A stretch of 64,000 nt of DNA from Isoetes taiwanensis (GCA_021234155.1 JAJEKV010000002.1:33187123-33251122); one strand, 5' to 3'. Counted from the stretch's first letter, positions 45,793 to 58,120 are shown. The notes: generated by a model not told the origin, from the letters alone. Translations and numbers: made by a program.

Positions 45793-45857
45793 CGGGTGGC
45801 GTCGCGCAGAATGGCTCTGCGTCGGGGGCGCAGAGGGGTTTTGCGCGATGCAACCCG
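45793..45857 (-). repeat. Leader hairpin repeat 2 of the outer element
   Basis: Same design as 45591-45655: outer arms 45793-45807 and 45843-45857, inner perfect stem CTCTGCG/CGCAGAG at 45815-45835. The loop and inner stem sequences differ from copy 1 while pairing is kept. A decayed third copy lies at 61845-61911 (CGGGTT...AACCCG). Confidence 0.75.
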
Positions 45858-45895
45858 AGTTGACTTTGACTTTATATATATATTATATATACAAG

Positions 45896-46750
45896 AACTT
45901 ATCGTGGCGGCAGTCGCCGCCACTAGTTTGTTCTTTTTAGTGGGTGCTTATGTAATGGGACCTGATAGCACTTTCGAAAATATATTGTCCTTAACCTCAT
46001 GTGACCCATTCCTCCATAGTTCCAACGAATTGTGTAGCAACTACTCTAGCTTTTCAAATGTGTAGGAAGAGATAAACGTTTGAAATCATAATTCATTTAT
46101 TCTCAAATTGAATCCCTTGTTAATGGCTATCGCCATAGCCAATTTCCACGAGGAATGAGCCCATTTAGGAAAGCCCATTTATGAAAGCTGAAGACTTGCT
46201 TTTGCTAGATGTAACTATATTGAACTCAATAAAATTTCTTTTGCCATCTTGTAACCTATTATCTTGTAACCTATTATTTCTGGCTACTTCTAAGATGTTT
46301 CTCAAAGGCTCCTTTCTATTGGCAAGGCCTTCAAGGGCGAGAAAGGGAGAAATGAATTCTTGCTCCTCTCATTGGATGAAGAATTGCATGAGAAATGAAT
46401 TCTCCTCTTATTGGATGGAGAATTGCATGGACTGCATGTTGCCTGAGGAAGACATGAGAGATAAATACTCATCAAAGTTAGATATGTTGCATTAATTTTT
46501 TATCGCGCAGCTATTAGAAAAGTGGCACTACTTTATTGTTCCCTTTGCGATATTATCTCTTTGATATAGGTGTCAGCATGCAAGTATGCAGAGTTAAACA
46601 GCAAAGTAAAGCAACAAATAAATAAATTGCAAGAGCACAACAATTGTAAAGCAACAAATACAAATAAATAAATTGCAAGAGCAACAACTAGGACAACTTT
46701 TATATGAGAATTGTAAAGGATATTTCACTAATTCCATTGCTTTCAATAGA
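45896..46750. other. Non-TE-like AT-rich segment in the outer element's leader, left part
   Basis: No recognised gene. Composition differs from the GC-richer leader around it. It begins with an inverted 'gtggcggc...gccgccac' near 45904-45925 and continues beyond the inner element at 59891. It contains repeated 'aattctc...attggatgga' modules near 46350-46430. Confidence 0.4.
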
Positions 46751-46755
46751 GAAAT
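46751..46755. repeat. Target site duplication GAAAT, left
   Basis: Matches GAAAT at 59886-59890. It defines the insertion of the inner gypsy element. Confidence 0.85.
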
Positions 46756-48313
46756 TGTGACGTCCCCACTGCAGTATCTGGTGCACTCACCGGTATACAA
46801 ACGCCGAGTTCTTCCCCACACCCAGCTCCATCGTCTGAGGGGCCCTCCACATATCACTGCACCCGTAACGAGTCTCAGTGGGAAGAGTGAAGGTGTCATT
46901 CTACCCCGTCTCCCTCAGGGCCTACCTAGCTGCGGAAGCGTAAACATACATGTCAGTAGCACATACATCAACATCCTGTGACCATCTCGAAGGATGGTCC
47001 TCCTCATATCTGCATAGACAAAGATCAGCACATCACATAGGGGATCCTACCCAAGGCTCGGACTCAAAGGATGGTGGCGGCTTGGGACTCGAGTTCGTTC
47101 CGTTGCGGCGGAATTCATGGCAATGGATTTGGCTGGCATAAGAACATGGCATAGGGTTGTCCACTCCATCCGCCCCTCCTGTGCACACTTTGCAGAGTAG
47201 GCTGAAAAGTGTCGGGACACATTTTGTAGCCATGGGATGCATAGCCGAAGGGGGCTATTCCTGGGTCTCATCCTCCCAGTTCCGATGGGGCAGGTAGGGA
47301 TCACTCCCTCCGGAGATCTACATGCTAACTCAAGGTGACTAGAGGGCCACTGCCCGTATTCGACTGAACCCACTGGAAAGTGTACACCACTTCACGGGTG
47401 TCGAGGCCATGCCTTACCCGCACTCGGTGGTAAGCCATTAGACCTAGTCACAATGATCCCACGGTAGGCTTTACACACCGGGGGATGGTTCAAGAGTCGA
47501 GGACATGAATCTCCTTCTTAGCCGGTCACGGCCTTCACCCACAACCCGGTGGGGCTCTTGTACCAGGCGAATCTACAATTGTGCTAGAGGCTACTCTAGA
47601 GCATCAACTACAAGCTTTAGGGCCTCTACCCCCTTCCCAATACAAAGGAGTTCACAGAGATACATCAACCCAATACATCCGCAGAAGAACTAAAGAACTA
47701 GATCTAATCATAGAGTTAGGTTCTTTGGTTAGTGTCCGAAGATCTAAGATCTAGATAGCTGCTATGGGCAATTTAATAGTCTAAACCCTCTTGATTCTAT
47801 GATTAGAAGGCGGTTTAAGCTATTAAATTGACCAAACTCTGATCCTTGAGTGGCTCCTCGACTGAGTTCAACCATCTGCTGGTGATCCGAATTCGGGAAA
47901 ACCGATGGCATAATTAAACGGAGGGCGTGGGGAGGCGGTTTTGGCTCTGGGGCAGCCAAAGCTGAGCTCTAAAACCCTAAGGGCGAAAAACTAGCAAGCT
48001 AGGGTTTTCCTACCTAAATAGACATGGGGTTTAGGCTAGGGTTTCCAATTATCCAATTTGGCATGTGGGATAATTGGAAGGGCCCACTGCCTTAAATGGC
48101 TAGGTGGCAAAATATGCCAACATGGAAAGGTGTGCCCTCATTAATGTGCACATGTGCACATTAATAATATATGAACACTCCTAGCAAGTTGCCCCTAGGG
48201 CTACTTACGGCTATCCGTTGGCATTACACGTCAATCGAGGGTGGCGATGTCTGGCGTGGCGTGGCGATTACAATGTCGTCTTGGGAGGCGTATCTTGTCT
48301 TTGGAACGTCACA
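46756..48313 (-). repeat. 3' LTR of the inner element
   Basis: Starts TGTGACG (46756) and ends CGTCACA (48313). It aligns along its length with 58325-59885. Differences are mostly small indels in GC-rich spots. Confidence 0.92.
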
Positions 48314-48327
48314 TTCTCCCCACCTTG
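48314..48327 (-). promoter_or_regulatory. Polypurine tract of the inner element
   Basis: Minus-strand CAAGGTGGGGAGAA directly next to the 3' LTR. Confidence 0.7.
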
Positions 48328-49157
48328 AAATGATCTTTGTCCGGCGGCATGGTGGTTCTCCCACCTTGGGGTTTACCTAACACGCAATCAACGATGCATA
48401 CGATATACTACTATAACACTTACATGCTTATTACGATTACCTTAAGGTAATACTTTTACATTATTATATTATAAAATAGCTTGTCAATTCACAATATTAC
48501 TAACAGTTACTCCAACATTCCCTTAACATTACTATTAAGTTTATCAAAATTTAAAATTAGCGTTCGAGGTACCCTTGATTCCTTGCAACACATTCCAACA
48601 AAATTTGTGTTGCAAGTCTTAAATCTTCGACCTCCTTGCCCTCCGGGCTCTCTTTGGCTGCAGTGGTCGACACTACGTTAGTACCGTTTTAATTATTTAA
48701 TAAATTTTGGTTATATGGTGACCACCCACCTATCTACATGAATGCATGGCTAATCTCATAGGAAGAGGATGAATCTTCCATAATGGCGTGGGAGGCAGCC
48801 TATATGCCTATATGCGCTCATGCCTACACCTCTAGTTGCCCGGTGGAGGATATCCTTCTACGGTGGGGGGCGTGAAGGATGGATTCCTCCTATCAAAACA
48901 TATATGGGGCTAAAGGTGCTTTCCCTATCAATGCATTCCTTAATGACCTCTTTTCTCTCGAGGTCGTCTACTTCAGTGGGGCCAGTAGACTTTCTAATCT
49001 ACCTTCCACTTTCGCCCAAAGCGGAAAGCGGGTCATGCCTACATTGACATTACACCCGCCCTAGAGATCACCGTAGTGGTCTCATCATCGGTAACAACGC
49101 ATGCGACTCATACCAAGCATGGGTTGCATGCGTAGATTAATCTATACAAGAATTAAC
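48328..49157. other. 3' untranslated part of the inner element
   Basis: Between the chromodomain and the polypurine tract; no domain seen. A matching non-coding stretch lies at 39.7-40.5 kb of the outer element (for example 'acgttag....taattaataaattt'). Confidence 0.5.
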
Positions 49158-49415
49158 CTACACAAATCGACATGCCTGAGCCGATTTCTTCGGAGATGAC
49201 CTTGCCGTCCCATTGCTCCATAAATTGTGGAGTCTTTGCTTTACTAAATCTTTCTTAAGTACCCGCGTGGCGTCTTCCACTGGTAAGTGTTTCCACTTGA
49301 CCAAATACTGGAGGAATTCCGACCTCCTTGTCTTCTTAAAAGCTTTATCAAGAATCATTTCTGGAATTATTTCCAGCTGCTCCTCCGTCATTTCCAACAA
49401 CGTTGGAGTGTCCAA
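49158..49415 (-). pseudogene. Chromodomain of the inner element
   Basis: Minus strand: MDTPTLLEMTEEQLEIIPEM, then ILDKAFKKTRRSEFLQYLVK, WKHLPVEDATRVL. The W-K-H-L-P-x-x-D-A-T segment and the following helix are the chromodomain core at the C-terminus of integrase. Similar to 40560-40904. Confidence 0.88.
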
Positions 49416-49789
49416 GACTTAAATGCGGGTTTGGAGTATGCTTCTTCAACAAACTCAATTAGGAAGACCTTATGAATCTTTAGGTGTCTTTGGCAATTCC
49501 AACTTGTAGGATTGATTACCTACTCTTGATTGATTATTACGAAGGGTCCAGCCCACCTTGGAGCAAGCTTCTTGCAATTGCCAATCCGAAGCCGCTGCTT
49601 CACTTTTATCTTGAGCCATACATCATCTCAACTTTGAACTCTCGATTTTTCGATGCTTGCCGGCGATGCTCTTCGACGACTTCTTCTTTGCTAGCGGATA
49701 ACCTCGAACTTCTTCCACGAGCTGCGCATATCGGCCAACATCTGGCTGCGAAACTTCTACTTTTGACGCGGGGTTGTGCCAAATTAATG

Positions 49790-50310
49790 CGGAGTTAAAC
49801 AGCGATAGCCATAATTGATCATAAATGGCGACATTTGGGGCGATTCTGCTTGGTGCTATTGTATGCAAACTCCACCAAGTGAATGAATTCTTCCCACATA
49901 CTTTGCTTATTCGGACATAGTTTAAGTAGCATGTCTTCTAAGATCCTGTTGGTCCGCTCCGTTTGGCCATCCGTCACGAGGATGATACGCCCGTGCTCAT
50001 GGATAGCTTGGTCTGAATCGTCGCAAAAGAGGTCTTGCCAAAGGCACTCATGAACTTCGGATCCCCAGCCGGAGATAATCTCCCTTGGCATGCCATGAAG
50101 CTGAAGATCTCTTTGGTGAAGAGCTTTCTTTGTATCCATAGGCGTGTATCGTGGTCACGCAAGGCACAAAATGTGCCATCTTTGACAACTTGTCGACCAC
50201 TACCATCAAGGCATCCTTGCCTCTCATTCTTCTTAGGAGTCCCGTGATGAAATCCATCTTGATTACCTCCCACTTAGCATTTGGCACGCTAATGGCTCTA
50301 ATGCCCACGG
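49790..50310 (-). pseudogene. Integrase core of the inner element (frameshifted)
   Basis: Minus strand: AKWEVIKMDFITGLLRRMRG, DALMVVVDKLSKMAHFV, then LHGMPREIIS, then in shifted frames PKFMSAFGK and TDGQTERTNRILEDML, FAYNSTKQ. The DDE core Asp of 'KMDFI' is visible; the second Asp (IISD) is lost at a shift. Confidence 0.88.
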
Positions 50311-50653
50311 AATTGAAGCTGCTCGCGCCGTCTGGCTGGCATAAAGTGACATTCCTTGATGTAGCGAGCTATTTGCTTCTTCATTCACGGCCAATAATAG
50401 CTGCTGCGCGCACGAAAATATGTTTTCATGAATCCGCATGGCCGGCTATTGGGCTGTTGTCGCGTGTCATGGAGGATCAACTTCCTTACACTGGCGATTC
50501 GGTGCACGCACAACTTGTTCTTATGGTATAACAGGTTGCCTTCCTTCTTATAATGCTTGAAGGCCTCCCGCTCTTTATCTGTTCTAGCCTCCTTAGAGGC
50601 TTGCCCATACTTCCACGAAATCCACATCCGTTGGCAAGGACTCTTCAATCCTC

Positions 50654-50986
50654 TTACCAAAATCGTTTGGGCGTCGAAATTGCGTTGCAATGCACTCTAG
50701 TTGTCGGGGGATGCCTTGAAAGCGCATCTGCTACCACATTGAGTTTCCACGGCTTGTAGACTATATCAAAGTCATATTCCTCGAGGAACTCCATCCATCT
50801 CATTTGCCTCAGTTGAGGTGTGGTTGCGTGAATACATATTGGAGGCTCGATGGTGGGTATCAATTGGAACTTCCTTCCCAAGAGGTAGTGCCTCCATATT
50901 CTTAATGCCGACAACCCAAAGCAATTCGATCGTCGTTGGGTAGCGTCTCGGCGTCGTTCATCTTCCACGGAATCATACGCTACCAC
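50654..50986 (-). pseudogene. RNase H region of the inner element
   Basis: Minus strand LRIWRHYLLGRKFQLIPT, then LRQMRWMEFLEEYDFDIVYK and PWKLNVVADALSRHP. This is the standard end of gypsy RNase H (Y.PGK.N..ADALSR). Confidence 0.88.
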
Positions 50987-51429
50987 CGCGTTCTTCTTGC
51001 ATAAGCCTTTTTGTAGCTATCTTACTGCATCTGTTGCTACAAGCTTATCCTTCTCGGGTCCGGCGGTGTTAAGGCCCCGGGGCTGTTGTTAAAAGCTTCC
51101 TTCAACAATTCAAACCCCTTTTGGGCTTTCTTGTGCCAATGCTCTACCCAATCTTTCACCTTCTACGCCCTCGTTAGATGCGTTAGCGGGGCTGCTATCT
51201 TAACAAAGTTCTTCACGAACTTCTGTAGTACCACTGCTGGGGCAGAAAACTTGACCTCGTGCACATTCTTGGCGCCGGCCCTTGAATCAACTTGCTTCAA
51301 TCTTGGCGGGGTCCGTCGAGATGCCTTCTACGAGATCACATGACCAAGGTATTCCACCTTCTGCGTTGCGGTGGCGCCGACAACTTGGCGTACAAGCGGT
51401 GTCTTCTCAACTTCTCTAGCACCCTTCTC

Positions 51430-51830
51430 CAAGTGTTGCGGGTGCTCTTCAAGGGATCTGCTATACACCAAAATGTCATCAAAGAAAACAATCACAAAGG
51501 TGTCCGGGAACTCCCACGAAGATATCGTTCATGAGCCTCATGAGCGTTGCGGGGCATTTGATAAGCGAAAGGCATCACGTGAACTCATAATGCCCATACC
51601 GCGTCCTGGAAGGCGGTCTTGTGGATATCCTCCTCCTTTATCCAGTATCGATGATAACCTGACCTTAAGTCGATTTTGGAGAAGATCTTTGCTCCTTGAA
51701 GCTGATCCATCAAGTCGTCTGATCTTGGAAGCGCATACTTGTTCTTAATGGTGTGCTTATTCAACTGTCTATAGTCTATGCACATTCTCAAAGATCCATC
51801 CTTCTTCTTGACAAAAGAATGGGCGCTCCA
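51430..51830 (-). pseudogene. Reverse transcriptase of the inner element (frameshifted)
   Basis: Minus strand: [60 protein letters not shown], then shifted frames to FDDILVYSRSLEEHPQHLEK (about 51440-51500). Both the DLRSGYH and FDD catalytic segments are present. Confidence 0.9.
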
Positions 51831-52429
51831 AGCGGCGAGACACTAGGTCTAATGAAACCTAGGTCGGCGACTCACTAGCTAACCTTTAGCTCCGGCAACT
51901 CTGCGTTGTCATTCTATATGGAGCCTTGCTTGGTTTTGTTCGGTTAGAGTGCTATCTACTTTCGACTCCCCTATAAGGAGGGGAGCTGCTTGATCTCATC
52001 ACGGAAAGAGATCGTGGAACTCCGTGATCAACTTAGCTATTTTGCCTCGGCAACTTCTTTGCGAGCATCTTGTCTTCTTTGCTTCCTTCCAATTCCGCTC
52101 ACTAATCTCAAGCTTGAAGATGTATGCTACCTGCTCACTCTTGATGCACTTGAGCAGCCGTTTAGAAGACATACACTTGCATGATGGGGACAACTTCTTT
52201 ACCTGTTATCTCAATGATCTTGCCGTGAGGGTCTTTGGGAAGGTCACCTTAAAACTCCACAATCAATAATGGCCCTGCTGGTCCAAGGTACTCCATACCT
52301 ATTATCAAGTCGTACTTGCCAATGCCCATTACCTTCTGCCCCATCACGGATCTTAATCCCGGCAAAGTCGATGTCAAAGTTGATTCTTTTTTACTGCCCA
52401 TGCGTCTTCTTTGCTCCACTTGCTAAGAC

Positions 52430-52560
52430 AAGCGGGCCTTGGTTTTGACTTTAATGGTTTCAACTTCAACATTTGAACCATTACGGGAGATGCAAAGTTA
52501 TGGCTACTTCCCGAATCTATCGGGACTATAAATGACTTGGCCTTGGCCTTTCCCCTTTAA
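52430..52560 (-). pseudogene. Aspartic protease motif of the inner element
   Basis: Minus strand IVPIDSGSSHNFASPVMVQM. DSGSSHNF is the active-site loop of gypsy proteases. Confidence 0.8.
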
Positions 52561-52639
52561 TGGAAATTACTTTATCTTGGCTCTCTGCTTGCTCTGCGTA
52601 TCTATTAGCGGCAAAGATATGACACTCACCACGAATGTA

Positions 52640-55600
52640 GTCAGCGGGCCTCCCTGCCCCGTCGTCGTCGTGAAAGTGTCCCAATCTCCCAACTCTGCTA
52701 AAAAGGCACTCATGACATATGGGCGGGTTTCTTTGTCCTATGGCTTTGGCTGGAAACACACAAACAAAGCTTTGCTTTTCTATGCACTCTGTCTCTTTTC
52801 CTTGGGCATGGCTGCAGAAAGGATCGCCTTTGCTTTGGAGTAGTTTGACCCTTCTGTTTGTCTTTGAAGGACACACTGCTTCTTCTCCTGCTTTGCTTCC
52901 CTTGATTGCCACTATATGGGGCTCTAGGCATGGCAGGGCTGTTCTTCTCGCTGAAACTTTCTTTGCCTTGCCTTTATCTTAGTATCTGCCTCGCCTCTGC
53001 TATTATTAGGTCCTGTTCCTTGCAAACTTATTGCCTTGGACTCCGGCTTCCGATCTTGTTCTAGGGTTTGTTGCCCTTACAAACTTAAGGATCTCCTCAT
53101 TCGGACCTTCAATGTAGCTTTCCCTTTGCATGCTTCTCACCTAACTTTGGCACATCTGACCTTAGCCTCATAAATTCCTCCGTGTATTTAAATGTGACTT
53201 GTTGCCTTCTTTGCAACTTTGTTAGAGCTTCTTTGCATCATCTTGGACTTGTGCTCTCTTGGGACATAATGGCGCTTTGAAGGCTTTAGCAAACTTCTTG
53301 AACACCACGCAAAGCGTCCTGCTTAAACCATGAGCCTTGGCATAGCCCTTCCACCAAATGCGTCTTTGCTCCCTTCCAGGTTCCATTTGTTGCCACCACC
53401 TTTATCCTTATCCTTCATACCATAGGCATTGCGTATTAAACTCATCTCGTCAAGCCAAGCCTGCCCTCCATGCGACGCTGTTCTGCGCTGAGAATTGCTC
53501 GAGCTTCTGGCCTTCAAACATTTCCCAATCGCGAGTCTACTTTCTTACGGTAGTCGGGAGGGTTCTTGTGTCCCTTTGTCGTCCCTCCGGGTGGTTCCTC
53601 GCCTTTTCGATGCTGCTTTCCGGACTTGGTTACTGCTCTTCTTCTTCCTCCCGGGGAAGTCGAATCGAATCTTGAGTCGGAGGAGGTCGAGCTGGGGACC
53701 TTCCTCTCTTGCTCCTCTTCTTGTCTCTACATTCTCCGAGCTGATGCTTTGCGGTTGGCGTTACCCACCAGAACCTGCTCCTACTTATGCGGCTAGCAAA
53801 GCCTTTATCGCTTTCGAGGTCCGTCCTCATTTGCGATATTTCTTCTTAAGGGTCATTTGTCCAAATTCTTCAAGCGGGTTTCTTGCCGAGGCGTGGCACA
53901 GGGCGGGGCTCTGTTCCCTGTAAGTTCCAGCGGTTATGGATTTCCCCTGGCAGCTCGGGCCTCTAAATTTGCATACACAAGTGGTTCATATCTATATGGT
54001 TAGTTTTGCTTGCTTTCTTGCATTATTTATGTTTGTTGGTATGGTTGAGGGGACACAAAATATATCAACAAAACATTTATAGTGCAAAAAGAATTTATAT
54101 TTATATTTTATATTACACTAATACAAGAACTTGCAACTCTTTGCTAATCATTTTACATCTTGGTAAGATGGATTATCCTCGGGAACTTTTCACTTGAATG
54201 TTCCCAATTTGAATGGCCCAAGTTCCTAAGAGATATTGGCTGGAGATCCACCTGTAATGCTCTTGCTAAATCTTCTATTACTGCGGTGGGAGGTGTAGGC
54301 TGCTTTGTCACCGAAACTTGCTTGCCGCCTTTAAGGTATGGCGAAGTCGAAGACGTCGAGTGCTACCGCTCTTTTCACCAGGATTGCATACTTTCGGTGT
54401 TAAGGGGAGCCGTGCATGCTGCCTGCATCTGAGTGCAATCAGCGGCCCGATACTCCTTCCTGCGCCTCACGGGGGTGAATTTGCGGTGGATAACCATATT
54501 CTTCCATCCATCAGCGGTGGCGGGTAATAAGCGTAGTGACACATGCGTTCGCGAGGCGGGTCCTCGGCCACTTTCGGTATCCCGGCTACATTATGCGCTT
54601 CGAAATCATCAACCTCCCGCAGGTGGTGAAGCTCTACGTAGTCATTGGCTGTTTCTGCGCCCTCCCTCGAGGTCGAATTACTGTCCTATCCGGGGGTGGT
54701 GCTGCGGGCGAGCTTGCCGTTAGGATGTTTGAGTCGCATAGCGGATCCCCATCATTCTGGAGAGCAAGGAACTCTTCCCTCCGTCGGTAGCTTGTTCTCG
54801 GCCTTATGCGCCTCCATGATCTGCGATGTTCTTTTGTAGGCTTGGATGTGGGGAGGTAAACTCTCCCGTGTAAAGTGTCGGCTTCCCTTACTTGGAGGGA
54901 AGTGGGACTCTCCTTCAGCGATGAAGTCGTCCAAGTATGCTCATTCTTCCGGGTTGGTGCGGCAACTCTTGGTCGGTACTCCCTTTCCACTCCGGAAGGT
55001 TTTGAATGTCGCTTAGGGCGAAACTCCTCACCTTCGGCGATAATGGGAGCCAGGGGCTTGTGATGCCTAACCCGGGGTGGCGCGACTCAGAGTCTGCCGG
55101 CTTCTTTCGAAGTCTTGCCACTCCCGCTTCTGCGCTTGTGCGCTGCTCCTCTGGCGGGTCGAGCTCAACATCGTCTTCCTCCTCCTCAGTTCCCGTTCAT
55201 CCGAGTCTTCTTCCTTCCCTTCCTGCTCCTGTTCATGCGTGAGGAGGCGTTTGTTCTATTTCACTTCGGCTAATGGATCCACGTCCATGGGGGAATAGAG
55301 TTTTCCCCACAATGTTCTCCGACACGGTGGGTGAGAAAGATTGCCCGGCCGGTGTTGAAAGAGGTACTTGGTCTGTTGGCGATTAGGACCATTGGCTCAG
55401 GTGTGCGGTCGCGCTTTGTTTGTGAGGTATTTGGCGATGTTAGGGACATCGTCTAATGCTTTACCCTGCGAGGGGCTGTCTAGGAACAAAATATCCTATA
55501 CAAGGAGGGAGTTGCACTAGCGCCTTGGTTCTACCCCCTAGCTTGGAACTTCGATCAAGACTCTACTATAAAAATTTGGGGTCGCGTGCAAGGTTGCTTG

Positions 55601-55699
55601 GACGTCTACCTCCTTCCTGAAAATCTGGAAGATTTGGTCGACGTCGACCTCAGAAGATGACATGGCGGCACTGTACCATCTCTGGAAATCGGTTGCCAT
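52640..55699 (-). pseudogene. Gag with zinc knuckle, inner element (degenerate)
   Basis: Starts at ATG 55699 (MATDFQRWYSAAMSSSEVDV). It is followed by a long region broken in all frames, and near 52680-52800 by a Cys/His cluster resembling 'C..C...H...C' split over two frames. Gag packages the RNA. The start pattern (short Met-Ala leader, then RWYS) is shared with the outer element. Confidence 0.65.
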
Positions 55700-56004
55700 T
55701 GATTAATTGCGAAGAAGGTAACAAATGGTTGCAAGAGCCCTCGGGGGAGTTAGGAAATGGGCTAGAAGGGCGGGAAGCGATTTGTAGGGTGCTTTACGAG
55801 AAGTGAGGGGTCTATTTATAGAAAAGGGGAAAACCCTAATTTTTGGATGACTTGAAAATTTCCTAGGGTTGGGTAATTCTAGCCTATCTGAGGTCAAAAT
55901 AGGAGTTTGAGGACTATAGGAGATGCTTGAACAAGGCTAGGTTACCTAAAAGATGCTATCACAAGAGGTTGAAGGTGACTTTAACAAGTCCCGGTGAAGA
56001 ATTG

Positions 56005-58120
56005 GTAAGAGGTCTCCTGACTTGCCTCGCTTCAATCCTAACTTTTGTTTTGTGACGGCGCGAAATGTGGAGAACATCAGTCCCATTTCGATTAAAGGTG
56101 TCCAATTTGGGTAAACTAATGGTGTAAGGGTGATGGGCTCATCAAATTAGGCGTAAATCGACCCCTTATTTGGTCGATTTGGAGCTGTTTTGGTCAAGTT
56201 TGGGCGGTCTCCGCGACTTTGGCGCCTCGCTTCAATCCTAACTTTTTGTTTTCGCGGCGGGGCGCTGAAACTGTGAACATCATGTCTCTCGGCTCCCAAA
56301 TGTCCTATTTCACTGAAATAAAAGCTAAAACTTATTAATTTGCTCTAATTACTCAAGTTTATGTCATCAAGGTACACAAATTGCTCTATATTACAAAATT
56401 TTTAATTATTTACAACAAAAAGTTTCTAAGGCGTTCTCCCTTAATGCGGTCGCAAGACTCATGTCTTGTCGCATTAAGGTTACCCGCTGGCGTGGATAGT
56501 CTGGCTGTTGAATCTTCAAAATGTTGCACTATCTTTTGCCTCAACCGCCTCTTGCATTGCCAGCCTAGCGCAGCGTCGTGACTCTAAAGTCTGTTCTATA
56601 GGCTGCATAACTTCACGCACCAACCGGCGAAGGGGCGCGGGGATTAGGAGACCGGAAGGCTGCTTGGAAGTGTCTAATCTCCCTTAACGCTCTTCTCTCC
56701 ACCTCCTTCCTATCCGCTTTCTTCACGGGTGGCGGCTTGGGAACCTTGGGCCGGTGGTGGTGGCGCCTTAGGTTTCTTTGCTTCGTTGGTCGCCCTCCCT
56801 CGATGAACTTAACCCTGTTTTCCTCATAATATTTGTTATAGGCCTCCCATTTCTTCATGTAGGCCTCGTGCTCTCTCATCTTCCTCTCATAAATCTTCAC
56901 CTGCTGTCGGTGACGTAGGCTTCCCGGGCAGGTCGTGGTTGCTTCTTTCTATCCCATGCCGGGTATTCAGGGGGCTTCTGCACTTGGTCTTGGTGGGGTT
57001 GCTCAGGTGCCGGCTGCTCAGGTACTTCTGCTTTCGTCGCTGGGTGCTTGGAAGAGCTTCCACCTGCAGCGTTAGGGTTGAAGTCTTCATCAGAAGAGTC
57101 GTCGGAAGGGTTTGGGGGTTAAATCGGGTTGCAGCTCCTTAATGATAATATTTGGGTTTGGCCTCTTCCTCGGTAGGGCGGTCCTTAGTTCTCCTTATGC
57201 GACCACGAACTTCCCTTTCTTTTTCTTCTTTTTCTTCTGCTGCCTTTTGTTCCTCCTCCTTCCTTTTCCTCTTTTTTTGTCCTCCCTTCTCTTACTTAGA
57301 GCGGCTTCGTATTTCTGATGAATCTTCTAAAGATTACGCTACCTCCGGCTCCAAACACATCACTTGCTCATCTGCTTGTTCCTGGCACATGGGATCTCCC
57401 GCTCTATTTCTTCATACACCTCCCTCGTCTGCAAAATAGTCCATGGAGTTTGGTGATGTGGCCTCGTCCTCCACCTGGCTGGTTGAAGACATCGATCAAA
57501 TCGGAGGGTGTCTTGCTCTTCGTCCGGCGAGCGACCCCCCTCTTGCTAGCCTCTCCGCGAAGCATCTTCCAGAATGATCTCTCCTCGATGGCGCTGGTGG
57601 TTTTTTCGCTGGCGGCGCTTCCTTCTTGATGCTGTTTGGTTCGGGCCATGTTTTCTGGGATCGTCAATCGGATAAAAGCGCCCGAAGATCGCCTAAGTTG
57701 GGAAGAAGCGGATTTCTAGGGCTTGGGCCGAAAAAATGAGGGGGTTCTACATCTATTTATAGCTTGGGGGCATTTTTAGGTCAAAACTCAAGTTGCCCGT
57801 TTAACATGCTAAGGCACCAACTTATCTAAAACTTATACTTATTTCAGACTTTTTCTACCTATTGGTCTCCGCGACTTGCGCCTCGTTCCAATACTAATGT
57901 TTAGTTTTGCGACCGGTAGCGGCTGTGAGATCTCATACCATTCTAGGGTTTTAGGTAATTAAAACATGCTATTCTAACTAATTCCTACCTTAGAATTAGC
58001 CTTACCACATTATTTATCTCAAATTCATCATGTTTTGGTGTTCTTGACTTCGATGTCTCACGACTTGCCATGCCTCGCTTCAAAACAAAAAGTTAGTTTT
58101 ATGCGACCGGTAGCGGTGGA
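56005..58120 (-). repeat. Dispersed leader repeats of the inner element (about four copies)
   Basis: A ~65-bp module built on 'gacttgcctcgcttcaa', then 'taacttttgtttt', then a GC-rich 'gcgacggtagcgg'-like part recurs near 56010, 56212, 57875 and 58055. Copies flank both sides of the extra ORF. Some can form GC stems (GCGCCTCG with CGGGGCGC near 56221-56263). Confidence 0.65.
56590..57649 (-). pseudogene. Extra sense-strand ORF between 5' LTR and gag, inner element
   Basis: Begins at ATG 57649 with MARTKQHQEGSAASEKTTSA. It continues through a Ser/Asp-rich part (SDDSSDEDFNPNAAGG near 57080-57120) and ends with a highly charged segment (KIYERKMREHEAYMKKWEAY, VKKADRKEVERRALREIRHF). At least two frameshifts divide it; corrected length would be about 340 residues. 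No similarity to gag-pol domains is visible. A comparable charged ORF lies at the same place in the outer element, so it is likely a family trait. Function unknown. Confidence 0.6.
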
